Origin: Natronoflexus pectinivorans
GTDB taxonomy: Bacteria; Bacteroidota; Bacteroidia; Bacteroidales; Marinilabiliaceae
Assembly (NCBI RefSeq): GCF_004345615.1
Contig: NZ_SLWK01000001.1
Coordinates: 620,001 to 684,000, forward strand
DNA: 64,000 bases
Direction: 5' to 3'
Positions 41,808 to 49,822 of the stretch are shown piece after piece. Position 1 is the stretch's first letter, and the number at the start of each line of letters is the position of its first letter. A model generated the notes under the pieces. It ran no database searches. It was not told the DNA's origin and saw nothing but the letters and a program-made list of their open reading frames with translations. The position numbers and the translations under genes are program-made.

Positions 41808-43226
41808 ATGGCTCAATCAATTCAGTCTCAAGTTAGCCTTAAAGAGAAAATAGGATATGGATTTGGGGATGCAGCATCTTCCATGTTCTGGAAAATTTTC
41901 ACCTTTTATCTGGCCATATTTTACACCGATGTTTTTGGTATTCCTGCTGCAGCAGCAGGAACCATGTTTCTGGTCACCCGTATTTGGGACACAGCCAACG
42001 ACCCCATTATGGGTATAATTGGAGACAGAACCAACACCAAATGGGGAAAATTCCGACCCTATTTATTATGGATTGCTTTTCCGTTTGCCATCATTGGCGT
42101 GTTGCTTTTTACTACTCCAAATCTTGATGTGACTGGGAAAATCGTTTATGCTTACATAACGTATACGCTGATGATGATGGTTTATACGGCAATAAATGTT
42201 CCCTACGCAAGCCTTTTGGGTGTAATGACAGCAAAATCTACAGAACGTACAAGTTTTGCCTCATACAGAATGGTATTTGCTTTTGCCGGAAGTTTGCTGG
42301 TGGTAGCACTTTTTCAACCCTTGGTAGATGGATTCAACAGTCTGGAAATGGTAGATATCTCAACAGCCTATCAATTGACCATGGTGGTTATTGGTTTACT
42401 CGCAGTGGGTTTCTTTCTTCTTACATTTTCATGGACTCGTGAAAGAATCACCCCTCCCAAAGATCAGAAAAACAACCTGAGAGAAGACTTAAAAAACCTG
42501 GCAGGGAATATTCCATGGTTTGTGATTTTGGGTGCGGGAGTCATGACCCTGATATTTAACTCAGTTAGAGATGGCGTGGCGATGTACTACTTTAAATACT
42601 ACATAAGCGATGATATTACCAGAGAAACCAGCTTGGTCTTTTCAAGAATGACGTTTGCCATAAGTACTTTCTATATATTTCTGGGTCAGGCCACCAATAT
42701 GATCGGAGTGATGATGGCCAAACCGATATCAGCAATTATTGGTAAACGAGTGACCTTTATATCGGCTATGTTTACTGCCGCAGCATTAAGTTCAGTTTTC
42801 TTTTATCTTACAAGAGATAACCTATTCCTGATTTTTGCTCTTCAGGCCATGATCAGTTTCTGCGCAGGCATCATTTTCCCGCTGATGTGGGCTATGTATG
42901 CCGATGCAGCCGATTACTCACAGTGGAAAACCGGTCGACGTGCCACGGGACTGGTATTTTCGGCATCAAGCATGTCGCAAAAACTAGGATGGACTCTGGG
43001 TGGCTCAATTACACTCTGGCTGTTGGCATACTTCGGGTTTCAGGCCAATGTTGAACAAAATCCTGAAACCATACAGGGCATAAAGTTAATGATGAGTTAC
43101 GTACCCGGAATCGCAGCACTTATTTCAGGAATTTTTATGATCTTTTACAAACTGAGCGATGCTAAGATGGAAAAAATAATTGCCGATCTTGATAAAAGAC
43201 GCGAAATAGAGAACAACAACAATTGA
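41808..43226 (+). CDS. GPH-family sugar:cation symporter
   Basis: A 12-helix major-facilitator-type symporter of 472 residues. It begins SLKEKIGYGFGDAASSMFWKIFTFYLAIFYTDVFG, followed by RIWDTANDPIMGIIGDRTNTKWGKFRPYLLW, the typical GPH (glycoside-pentoside-hexuronide) signature. As the last gene of the operon it probably imports mannobiose or short manno-oligosaccharides across the inner membrane. No SusC/SusD pair is present here, so outer-membrane uptake must use other porins. Confidence 0.92.
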   Translation: MAQSIQSQVSLKEKIGYGFGDAASSMFWKIFTFYLAIFYTDVFGIPAAAAGTMFLVTRIWDTANDPIMGIIGDRTNTKWGKFRPYLLWIAFPFAIIGVLLFTTPNLDVTGKIVYAYITYTLMMMVYTAINVPYASLLGVMTAKSTERTSFASYRMVFAFAGSLLVVALFQPLVDGFNSLEMVDISTAYQLTMVVIGLLAVGFFLLTFSWTRERITPPKDQKNNLREDLKNLAGNIPWFVILGAGVMTLIFNSVRDGVAMYYFKYYISDDITRETSLVFSRMTFAISTFYIFLGQATNMIGVMMAKPISAIIGKRVTFISAMFTAAALSSVFFYLTRDNLFLIFALQAMISFCAGIIFPLMWAMYADAADYSQWKTGRRATGLVFSASSMSQKLGWTLGGSITLWLLAYFGFQANVEQNPETIQGIKLMMSYVPGIAALISGIFMIFYKLSDAKMEKIIADLDKRREIENNNN

Positions 43227-43289
43227 TTTACAGACGAGTTATTACAAATCCATGGCTTTTGCATTGGAATAAATTTAATGCGAATACTG

Positions 43290-43404
43290 TTTGTTTTTGT
43301 TAATTTTTGTGTATGTTTGCATGCGAAAGTCATAAAATGCCTTTCCCATAGAATCAGCTAAAAAATCTAAATGAAAAAAGAAGGCCCCACCGGGGCTTTT
43401 TTTT
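43290..43404 (+). ncRNA. Candidate short RNA after mannan operon
   Basis: A -33 TTTG (43290-43293), an 18-bp spacer and -7 TATGTTTG (43312-43319) form a good Bacteroidota promoter. About 65 bp further is a GCCCC-ACC-GGGGC hairpin (43384-43396) with an eight-T run. A transcript of about 80 nt (roughly 43325-43404) would have no gene. It holds an in-frame ATG at 43370 followed by a Lys/Gly/Pro codon run, but translation would cross the terminator. An RNA or leader function is inferred only. Confidence 0.4.
43383..43404 (+). terminator. Terminator after mannan operon / candidate short RNA
   Basis: GGCCCC-ACC-GGGGCT stem flanked by A and eight T. Confidence 0.85.
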
Positions 43405-43512
43405 ATGTCAGAAAGTTCCCCCATACAATTAAATATCTGCATCTTACAAACCAATCATAAAAAGACTTTTCATTACTGTCTTTCAAATATTTTTATCATA
43501 TAAAAAAAGCAT

Positions 43513-43520
43513 TATTTTTG
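43513..43520 (+). promoter_or_regulatory. -7 promoter box of tRNA-Val
   Basis: TATTTTTG, a perfect TAnnTTTG box, 16 bp upstream of the tRNA. Confidence 0.55.
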
Positions 43521-43535
43521 CAGTAACAGAGGCCG

Positions 43536-43610
43536 GGGTTGTTAGCTCAGTTGGTTTAGAGCATTACCTTGACAGGGTAGGGGTCACTGGTTCGAATCCA
43601 GTACAACCCA
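43536..43610 (+). tRNA. tRNA-Val (GAC)
   Basis: Acceptor GGGTTGT/ACAACCC with discriminator A at 43610. D-arm GCTC...GAGC. Anticodon arm TTACC-TTGACAG-GGTAG gives GAC (Val, reads GUC/GUU). T-arm ACTGG-TTCGAAT-CCAGT. A terminator follows. CCA is not encoded. Confidence 0.95.
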
Positions 43611-43620
43611 CTTATAATTA

Positions 43621-43649
43621 AACAGGTTGCATATAGCAACCTGTTTTTT
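43621..43649 (+). terminator. Terminator after tRNA-Val
   Basis: Stem AACAGGTTGC/GCAACCTGTT with an ATATA loop followed by six T. Confidence 0.92.
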
Positions 43650-43908
43650 GTTAATATTAAAGCATATCCTGCATTTCAAATCCATTAACAACACATTAAC
43701 ACACTTCGTTTTCCTACACAGCGTCATTCTAACATCCCTATTTGGTGGGAATTAGGCTTTAATCTTTATTTGTTCTAATTCTAAATTGCCTGCAACGATT
43801 CAATCGTTCATCTCTTTTTAATAACTTTAAATGAACCAAGAGGTTAACATGGCATCCAACAACGGGATATCCGTTTAAGATGGGATGCAAATTAAAACAG
43901 CAACAGAT
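43650..43908 (+). other. Intergenic region before DUF362 gene
   Basis: 259 bp, noncoding, with no clear promoter pair, hairpin or repeat. Confidence 0.4.
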
Positions 43909-44829
43909 ATGATGAAAAGAAGAGAATTTGTTACACGCAGCGTAGGAGTTGGTCTTTTAGGAGCAGTGGCTCCAATGTTTGGCGGTTTAGACACTCTTGC
44001 TTCTCAGCCGGCAGTGCAGGGAAATTATGATTTGGCCGCAGTTCGCGGAGGCACGCCTCCACAAATGTTCGACAAAGCCATGGAGGCCATTGGCGGAATG
44101 GGGCGATTTGTAAAACAAGGTCAAAGGGTTCTTATAAAACCAAATATTGGTTGGGACACACCACCGGAGAGAGCAGCAAACACCAATCCCGATTTGGTTG
44201 GGCGCATGGTAAAAGCAGCGTTCGAAGCAGGTGCTTCTGATGTTTTTGTGTTTGATCATACCTGTGATCAGTGGGATCGAGCATATCGCAACAGTGGAAT
44301 TGAAGCTGCCGTACGCGAAAATGGTGGAACCATTGTCCCTGGTAATAATGAAAGAAACTACAGAGAGGTCTCCATTCCGAACGCAAAAATTCTTAAAACA
44401 ACCAAAGTCCACGAGATGGTTTTAAATACAGACGTTTTTATAAATGTTCCGGTTTTAAAACATCATGGATCAACAACAGTTACACTGGCCATTAAAAACC
44501 TGATGGGATGTGTATGGGATCGCAGGTTTTACCACGCAAACAACCTCAGCCAATGTATCGCAGATTTTCTGGCATTCAAAAAGCCAGATTTAAATGTAAT
44601 TGATGGTTACAGAATGATGACCAGAAACGGACCTCGAGGTGTCTCAGTTGCCGATGTTGTGGACTTGGGAGCTCTGGTTGCAGGATCCGATATTGTAGCA
44701 GTAGATGCAGCTGCAACGCTGATGTTCGGTAGTCAGCCGAACGATATTGCACATATCAGAATAGCTGAAGAAATGGGATTTGGAACAACAAATCTGGAAC
44801 AACTATCAATTAATCGCATCAGAATCTAA
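43909..44829 (+). CDS. DUF362-family protein with Tat-type signal
   Basis: About 306 residues. The ATG pair at 43909/43912 begins MMKRREFVTRSVGVGLLGAVAPMFGG, a twin-arginine-type export signal, which is better placed than the first ATG at 43885. The body shows the DUF362 pattern: GQRVLIKPNIGWDTPPERAANTNPDLVGRMVKAAFEAGASDVFVFDHT, VLKHHGSTTVTLAIKNLMGCVWDR and AVDAAATLMFG. DUF362 genes often sit beside ferredoxins. Here the next gene, 6 bp away, is a polyferredoxin, so both probably belong to one exported redox module (inference). No enzymatic reaction is assigned to the domain. Confidence 0.85.
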   Translation: MMKRREFVTRSVGVGLLGAVAPMFGGLDTLASQPAVQGNYDLAAVRGGTPPQMFDKAMEAIGGMGRFVKQGQRVLIKPNIGWDTPPERAANTNPDLVGRMVKAAFEAGASDVFVFDHTCDQWDRAYRNSGIEAAVRENGGTIVPGNNERNYREVSIPNAKILKTTKVHEMVLNTDVFINVPVLKHHGSTTVTLAIKNLMGCVWDRRFYHANNLSQCIADFLAFKKPDLNVIDGYRMMTRNGPRGVSVADVVDLGALVAGSDIVAVDAAATLMFGSQPNDIAHIRIAEEMGFGTTNLEQLSINRIRI

Positions 44830-44835
44830 ACAAAT

Positions 44836-46446
44836 ATGACGCTGTTTTCAACACTGAAAAAGCTCAGGGTGATACTGGGAATCATTTTCCTGCTTCTCAC
44901 CCTGTCGCTTTTTATTGATATATTCGAGAAGTATGCCGATGAACGTTTCGGTCAGATACTTTATCTTCAGTTTGTACCTTCAGTTCTTAACTTTGTACAA
45001 ACTTTCTCCTTGCTGACTGCAGGAGGCTTTATTATTGTATTAATTTTAACTTTGTTGTTTGGACGATTGTATTGTTCAACCATATGTCCGCTGGGGATTC
45101 TGCAGGATATTGTGTCAAATATTTCCAAAAAATTCTCCAAAAAAAAGATATTTTACAAATACAAGAAGGCGCACCCGGTGTGGCGATACTCTTTCATGGG
45201 GATAATGATTGTATCCATGATTGCAGGCTTGGGTTTTATTGTGGTATGGCTTGACCCGTATAGCATAGCCGGTCGATTTTTCTCATTTATCATTGATCCG
45301 TCGGTACGGAGTGTGAACAATGTGGTTGCAACCTTTATGCAAAACCAGGGAAACTATTCTTTTTTCCATGTTCCCATATACCATGTATCTACTGTTCCTG
45401 TTCTACTCACCGTTATATTGACATCTTTTATCTTTGTTTTGGCATGGAAGCGGGGACGTTTTTTTTGTAACGTGATTTGCCCGGTAGGTACTTTTTTGGG
45501 GCTTACATCAAAAGCTGCATTGTACAAAGTAAAATTCAACCCCGATAATTGCACAAAATGTGGAAAATGTGCTGCAGTATGTAAAAGTGAATGCATCAGC
45601 ATTAAAAACTATTCAGTAGATGAAACAAGGTGTGTCACCTGCTTCAATTGTTTACAGGTATGTCCCGATGCAGCATTGGATTTTGGGAACCTGAAGTCAG
45701 TTCCAAAACCAAAAGAAAAATTAAGTTCAGTTAAACCTTCAACTGATGAAGTGAATGTGCATGAAAATGATGCTACCAGGCGGAAACTGTTGGTAACAGG
45801 ATTGGCTATGATGGCAGGATCGGGCGTGTATGCACTAAAGAAAAACAAATTACCGGAGAGTCAGCACAACCTGACCCTTAACAATAGGGACTTCTTCCCT
45901 TCCCCTCCGGGATCGGGAGGAGTACGACGGTTTAACAGCATATGCACCGGATGCGCATTGTGTATATCTGCCTGTCCTACTCATGTTTTGCAGCCATCCA
46001 TCAACCAATACGGATTGAGAGGGTTTATGCAGCCATTTATGGATTATGAAACCAGCTACTGCAACTTCGATTGTCATAAATGTGCCGATGTTTGCCCCAC
46101 CGGAGCCATATTACCCCTACCGATGGAGGAGAAACAGTTGACACAAGTCGGAATAGTTAGATTTTTAAAAGAAAACTGCGTTGTAGTCACCGATGGCACC
46201 GATTGTGGCGCCTGTTCGGAGCATTGCCCAACAAAAGCGGTGGACATGGTTCCTTATAAGGATGGTTTGATGATTCCGGAAGTCTATCCGGAAATCTGCA
46301 TCGGCTGCGGTGCGTGTGAGTATCCATGCCCCGTTCTGCCACCGTTCAGAGCCATTTATGTGAATGGAAACGGGGTTCATAAGTTGGCTGACAAACCAGA
46401 CTTTGGAGAACAACAGTCAGTTGATTTCGATGATTTTCCTTTTTAA
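44836..46446 (+). CDS. NapH/NapG-like membrane polyferredoxin fusion
   Basis: 536 residues in two parts. The N-terminal membrane half (about 1-220) has several helices and the NapH/RdxA-type site GRLYCSTICPLGILQD, a second CNVICPVGTFLG, then two 4Fe-4S motifs (CTKCGKCAAVCKSEC, CVTCFNCLQVCPDA). The second half opens with a twin-arginine-like stretch RRKLLVTGLAMMAGSG at residue 315, then four further cluster motifs (CTGCALCISACPTH, CNFDCHKCADVCPTGA, CGACSEHCP, CIGCGACEYPCP), as in NapG/MauM ferredoxins. It appears to be a natural fusion of NapH- and NapG-like subunits. It likely moves electrons from the quinone pool to an exported partner, possibly the DUF362 protein (inference). Confidence 0.85.
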   Translation: MTLFSTLKKLRVILGIIFLLLTLSLFIDIFEKYADERFGQILYLQFVPSVLNFVQTFSLLTAGGFIIVLILTLLFGRLYCSTICPLGILQDIVSNISKKFSKKKIFYKYKKAHPVWRYSFMGIMIVSMIAGLGFIVVWLDPYSIAGRFFSFIIDPSVRSVNNVVATFMQNQGNYSFFHVPIYHVSTVPVLLTVILTSFIFVLAWKRGRFFCNVICPVGTFLGLTSKAALYKVKFNPDNCTKCGKCAAVCKSECISIKNYSVDETRCVTCFNCLQVCPDAALDFGNLKSVPKPKEKLSSVKPSTDEVNVHENDATRRKLLVTGLAMMAGSGVYALKKNKLPESQHNLTLNNRDFFPSPPGSGGVRRFNSICTGCALCISACPTHVLQPSINQYGLRGFMQPFMDYETSYCNFDCHKCADVCPTGAILPLPMEEKQLTQVGIVRFLKENCVVVTDGTDCGACSEHCPTKAVDMVPYKDGLMIPEVYPEICIGCGACEYPCPVLPPFRAIYVNGNGVHKLADKPDFGEQQSVDFDDFPF

Positions 46447-46468
46447 CCAAATACTAACTTAACCAAAT

Positions 46469-46506
46469 GAGAAAACGGCTTTTCGCAATGCGAAAAGCCG
46501 TTTTAT
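46469..46506. terminator. Bidirectional terminator between polyferredoxin and KAS III
   Basis: Long perfect stem AAAACGGCTTTTCGCA/TGCGAAAAGCCGTTTT with a short loop and flanking A/T tracts, between convergent genes. Confidence 0.9.
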
Positions 46507-46551
46507 TTTAATCAGATCTGGGATATTCCTGATCTTAATAGGTAAATCAAT

Positions 46552-47634
46552 TTATGGCATTTTATACATAAATGCATTGATGTTCATTCCTGCTCCCACC
46601 GATGTCATCATGACATTGTCACCGGATTTGAGTTCATGTCCATCAAGTTTGCCTTTTACAATTAGATCATACAAGGTTGGTACGGTAGCCACACTGCTGT
46701 TCCCTAAAGTTCTTATGGTCATAGGCATTACGCTGAAATCAACGTTCTTCTCTCCATAAAGACGAAAAATTCTTTTCAAAATGGCTTCGTCCATTTTGGC
46801 ATTGGCCTGATGAATCAAAACTTTTTTTACATCCTTGAGTTGCATATTGTTTTTGCTCAAACACTCCTGAGCTAACAATGGCACATAGGTTAGAGCATAA
46901 TTGTACAGCTTGCGACCCAGCATTTTTAAATAGGTTCCTTCTCTTTCTGGGTTGTAAGAGCATCCCATTTTCAAAAGATCCAAATAATCATCAACATCTG
47001 TACGGGCAACGTGTTTAAGCATTCCCACGGGCTCTTCACTCACTCGTCCTTCGAGAATAGTGGCAGATGCACCATCGGCAAAAATCATGGTATCACGATC
47101 ATGCGGATCCATGGAACGACTGATGGTATCGGCTCCAATTACCAAAACTTTTTGGGCGTCTCCAGACTTAATGTAATAGTTAGCCTGAATCATCGCCTGA
47201 GTCCATCCGGGGCATCCAAAAGTCATATCGTATGCAACGGCGTTAGGGCTTTTAATCCCCAACTTGTTTTTAACACGCGAAGCCAGCGTTGGCAATATGT
47301 CAGGATACAAAGAGCCACTTTTCATATCGCCCAGGTTATGAGCCACAATAATGTAGTCTAACTCCTCGGGGTCAATTCCCGAATCAGCAATGGCTTCTTT
47401 GGCAGCTTCGGTGGCCATGTCAGAAGTAACCATCTCTTTGGGCGCCAAACGACGCTCAATTATATCGGTAATTTGCTCAAACTTCTCTGTAATCTCTTTT
47501 CCCGGGGTGTCAATAACACTCCCGTCTTCATTCATGAAAACATTGTTCTCAAAGTGTGAATTTTCAATCACAACAGGAGGAATATAACTTCCCGATCCTG
47601 TGATTACTGAATAAATGGATTTTTTTGCACACAT
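46552..47634 (-). CDS. 3-oxoacyl-ACP synthase III (KAS III) family enzyme
   Basis: Claisen condensation of acyl-CoA with malonyl-ACP, or a related thiolase-fold reaction. 360 residues with the KAS III triad: Cys141 in DMTFGCPGW, His275 in VLIHQANAKM and Asn312 in TLGNSSVATVP. It is longer than housekeeping FabH by about 30 residues, mainly an N-terminal insertion (residues 25-50). It is not beside plsX or acpP but 16 bp downstream of an LpxH-like gene. It could therefore be a specialised or second FabH for envelope lipids. The exact substrate is not deducible. Confidence 0.9.
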   Translation of the reverse strand: MCAKKSIYSVITGSGSYIPPVVIENSHFENNVFMNEDGSVIDTPGKEITEKFEQITDIIERRLAPKEMVTSDMATEAAKEAIADSGIDPEELDYIIVAHNLGDMKSGSLYPDILPTLASRVKNKLGIKSPNAVAYDMTFGCPGWTQAMIQANYYIKSGDAQKVLVIGADTISRSMDPHDRDTMIFADGASATILEGRVSEEPVGMLKHVARTDVDDYLDLLKMGCSYNPEREGTYLKMLGRKLYNYALTYVPLLAQECLSKNNMQLKDVKKVLIHQANAKMDEAILKRIFRLYGEKNVDFSVMPMTIRTLGNSSVATVPTLYDLIVKGKLDGHELKSGDNVMMTSVGAGMNINAFMYKMP

Positions 47635-47650
47635 GCTTACTTATCAAGTT

Positions 47651-48412
47651 TTAGTTTTTATGCTCAAAGAACTCCAGGTTAAAGGTTTTCCCGTCCCAAA
47701 CTCCATAGGAGTAATGATGCACCCAATCGCCCAGATATATTAGTTTACTATTATTTTTTAAATCAATAATTCTTGCAATATGTCGATGACCAAATACAAA
47801 GAAATCAAAATGATTAATTTCCAGTTGTTCTTTGGCCCAAACAATTAACCACTCTTTTTCTTCCCCCTGAAAAACAGATCCGTAAGACTTCAGATTTTTC
47901 TCACGACTCTTTCCGGACCAAAGCCTGGCGAACCAAACACCACAATCCGGGTGTATTAATCTGAACAGTTTTTGAGCGATATTGTTTGTAAAAATAGCCT
48001 TTAACCTGTTGTAGGACTTCTCAAAACGTGTTAGTCCATCCCCATGTGCCAGGAAAAATTTCTTGCCATCAATTTCTCGGATTAAGGGTTTGCGATAAAT
48101 TTGAATTCCGGTTTCCGAAGGCAAATAATCGAACACCCAAATGTCATGGTTTCCGGTAAAGAAATGTACCGGAATTCCTGAATCTGTTAGTTCGCATAGT
48201 TTACCAATAAACCTGGAATAACCTTTTGGTATGGCTCTGCGATACTCGAACCAGAAATCAAAAATATCTCCTAAAAGATATATCTCCGATGCATCAAGCT
48301 TTATGCTATCCAACCAACGCACAAAACGTAGTTCATGCTCCAGAGGATTTTTAATTGTTGGTGCTCCAAGATGTACATCCGAAGCAAAATATATTTTCTT
48401 TTTCTGTTCCAA
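47651..48412 (-). CDS. lpxH: UDP-2,3-diacylglucosamine diphosphatase (LpxH-like)
   Basis: Calcineurin-type metallophosphatase of 253 residues that hydrolyses UDP-2,3-diacylglucosamine to lipid X in lipid A synthesis. Metal ligands occur in order: SDVHLG near residue 11, GDIFDFWFEYR, GNHD, HGD and GHRH. The paired W/F residues after GDIFDFWFEY are typical of LpxH. It is followed by the KAS III gene. The promoter region contains a perfect 30-bp palindrome. Confidence 0.9.
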   Translation of the reverse strand: MEQKKKIYFASDVHLGAPTIKNPLEHELRFVRWLDSIKLDASEIYLLGDIFDFWFEYRRAIPKGYSRFIGKLCELTDSGIPVHFFTGNHDIWVFDYLPSETGIQIYRKPLIREIDGKKFFLAHGDGLTRFEKSYNRLKAIFTNNIAQKLFRLIHPDCGVWFARLWSGKSREKNLKSYGSVFQGEEKEWLIVWAKEQLEINHFDFFVFGHRHIARIIDLKNNSKLIYLGDWVHHYSYGVWDGKTFNLEFFEHKN

Positions 48413-48455
48413 GCCTTTATATTAACACAAACAGATACGAATCAATTTTTGAGAG

Positions 48456-48485
48456 AAATTTTAACCACGTACGTGGTTAAAATTT
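48456..48485. promoter_or_regulatory. Perfect 30-bp palindrome upstream of lpxH
   Basis: Perfect 15-bp arms (AAATTTTAACCACGT and its complement). It starts just downstream of a minus-strand -7 box, so it sits at about +1 of lpxH. It is also the only stem downstream of the neighbouring thioredoxin-fold lipoprotein gene. Either an operator/5' stem-loop or a terminator. Confidence 0.5.
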
Positions 48486-48492
48486 TAGCCGA

Positions 48493-48500
48493 CAAATATA
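48493..48500 (-). promoter_or_regulatory. -7 promoter box of lpxH-KAS III
   Basis: Minus-strand TATATTTG, a perfect TAnnTTTG box, 81 bp above the lpxH start. Confidence 0.5.
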
Positions 48501-48587
48501 TCTGTTTTTAAGCATATCCTCCAAACTAAAAAAGCTTAACATTCTAAATTTAAAGCGAATATACAATTAAAAAATTCGAAAAACGAA

Positions 48588-49748
48588 TCATAACTCCTCG
48601 CGAAGTCTTTCTTCCAGGCGTGTACCAAACAGGTCTTTACCCACAAGTTCCCCATCCCGACTGATCAAATAATTGGCTGGAATTCGTTGAACATTAAAAA
48701 CCTGTGCTGCATAGGAATTTGTAAATTGCAAATCGCTCACACTGATCCATGGCAATTCATCTCTAACAACTGCGCTTTCCCACAATACACGGCTGCGCTC
48801 CAATCCCACCTGATAAATTTCAAAACCCCTATGATGATATTGAGAGTACAACCTTTTCAAATTTCGGTTTTCACGAACAGAAGTTTCATCCCAAGAACCC
48901 CAAAATGAGACCAAGATCACGTTGCCTTCGAGAGAAGAGAGTGCCACATCATTTCCGTCGAGATCAGGCAGAACCAGTTCAGGATAAGATCGTCCTTCTT
49001 CTGCAAGCTCTTGTATCATTTGGGCCATACGCTCTTCGGCTTTAACACTCAGAACCATGTTGTATAAATGGCGCACCCGCTCAGAATCGGGATATGCTAA
49101 GTTTAAACTGGTGGCAATTGTTGCGAAAAGTCTCTGATCATCACGGTCTAAAACATTCATCACCAGAGTCTCATCAGAAAAAGTCAGAAATAGCGCATAA
49201 TAACTGGTAAACGAACGAGGATTTTCCATTACGAACGCTCCAATAAACTTTTTGTACTCATCAATTTCTTCAGTGAGTCTGATGCTGACTGCTTCCAATT
49301 GTTCGGCCTGTTGAGGCTCAGATAAGTTATTGAAGTTCTCAATAATGACATCCACTTCGCTACGCAAGTCGGTAATTCTTCGCTTCAGCATTTGCACTTT
49401 TTCTGAGCCGGGAGAATTCTCAACCTTGTAATCTCTTGAAAAACGATTTAACGAAGCATTGATATTTATATGTTCAGTGGAATCGCCCAAAAGCGTAATA
49501 AAACGACCAGGCGTCAATGAAAGTTTAAAAAATGTCGGTTCAAACAGAGCATTTTGCCTAAAAGTAAATTGATCATTCCTGCCAATTACCGTACTATCAA
49601 TAAGTACGTCTCCTGCCAAATCCATTCGATACAAATATAGGGTTTCACCGGCACCCTCAGTTACACTTCCCTCAATAATGAAACGGTCTTGTCTGGCACA
49701 ACTGCCCAAAACAACCAGTATTAAAAGAAAAATTGATAGCTTCCTCAT
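48588..49748 (-). CDS. Lipoprotein with thioredoxin-like fold lacking CxxC (DUF4369-type)
   Basis: A 386-residue lipoprotein (lipobox VLGSC, Cys about 17). The N-terminal DUF4369-like beta domain (about 22-120: FIIEGSVTEGAGETLYLYRMDLAGDVLIDSTVI) leads through a helical middle to a C-terminal TlpA/thioredoxin-like domain (about 250-386: LVLPDLDGNDVALSSLEGNVILVSFWGSW). Where TlpA has WC-x-x-C this protein has WDETS, and there are no other cysteines. It is therefore a redox-inactive member, possibly a binding or scaffold protein. The next gene upstream is a paralogue with the same loss. Confidence 0.85.
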   Translation of the reverse strand: MRKLSIFLLILVVLGSCARQDRFIIEGSVTEGAGETLYLYRMDLAGDVLIDSTVIGRNDQFTFRQNALFEPTFFKLSLTPGRFITLLGDSTEHININASLNRFSRDYKVENSPGSEKVQMLKRRITDLRSEVDVIIENFNNLSEPQQAEQLEAVSIRLTEEIDEYKKFIGAFVMENPRSFTSYYALFLTFSDETLVMNVLDRDDQRLFATIATSLNLAYPDSERVRHLYNMVLSVKAEERMAQMIQELAEEGRSYPELVLPDLDGNDVALSSLEGNVILVSFWGSWDETSVRENRNLKRLYSQYHHRGFEIYQVGLERSRVLWESAVVRDELPWISVSDLQFTNSYAAQVFNVQRIPANYLISRDGELVGKDLFGTRLEERLREEL

Positions 49749-49786
49749 AGTTTTATTCTAAAAATTGCGATTATGCATATAAATTA

Positions 49787-49794
49787 CAAAGTTA
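49787..49794 (-). promoter_or_regulatory. -7 promoter box of CxxC-less thioredoxin lipoprotein
   Basis: Minus-strand TAACTTTG (TAnnTTTG), 39 bp upstream of the start. Confidence 0.45.
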
Positions 49795-49822
49795 AATATT
49801 CTCCGGAAACTACTTCCAAAGT

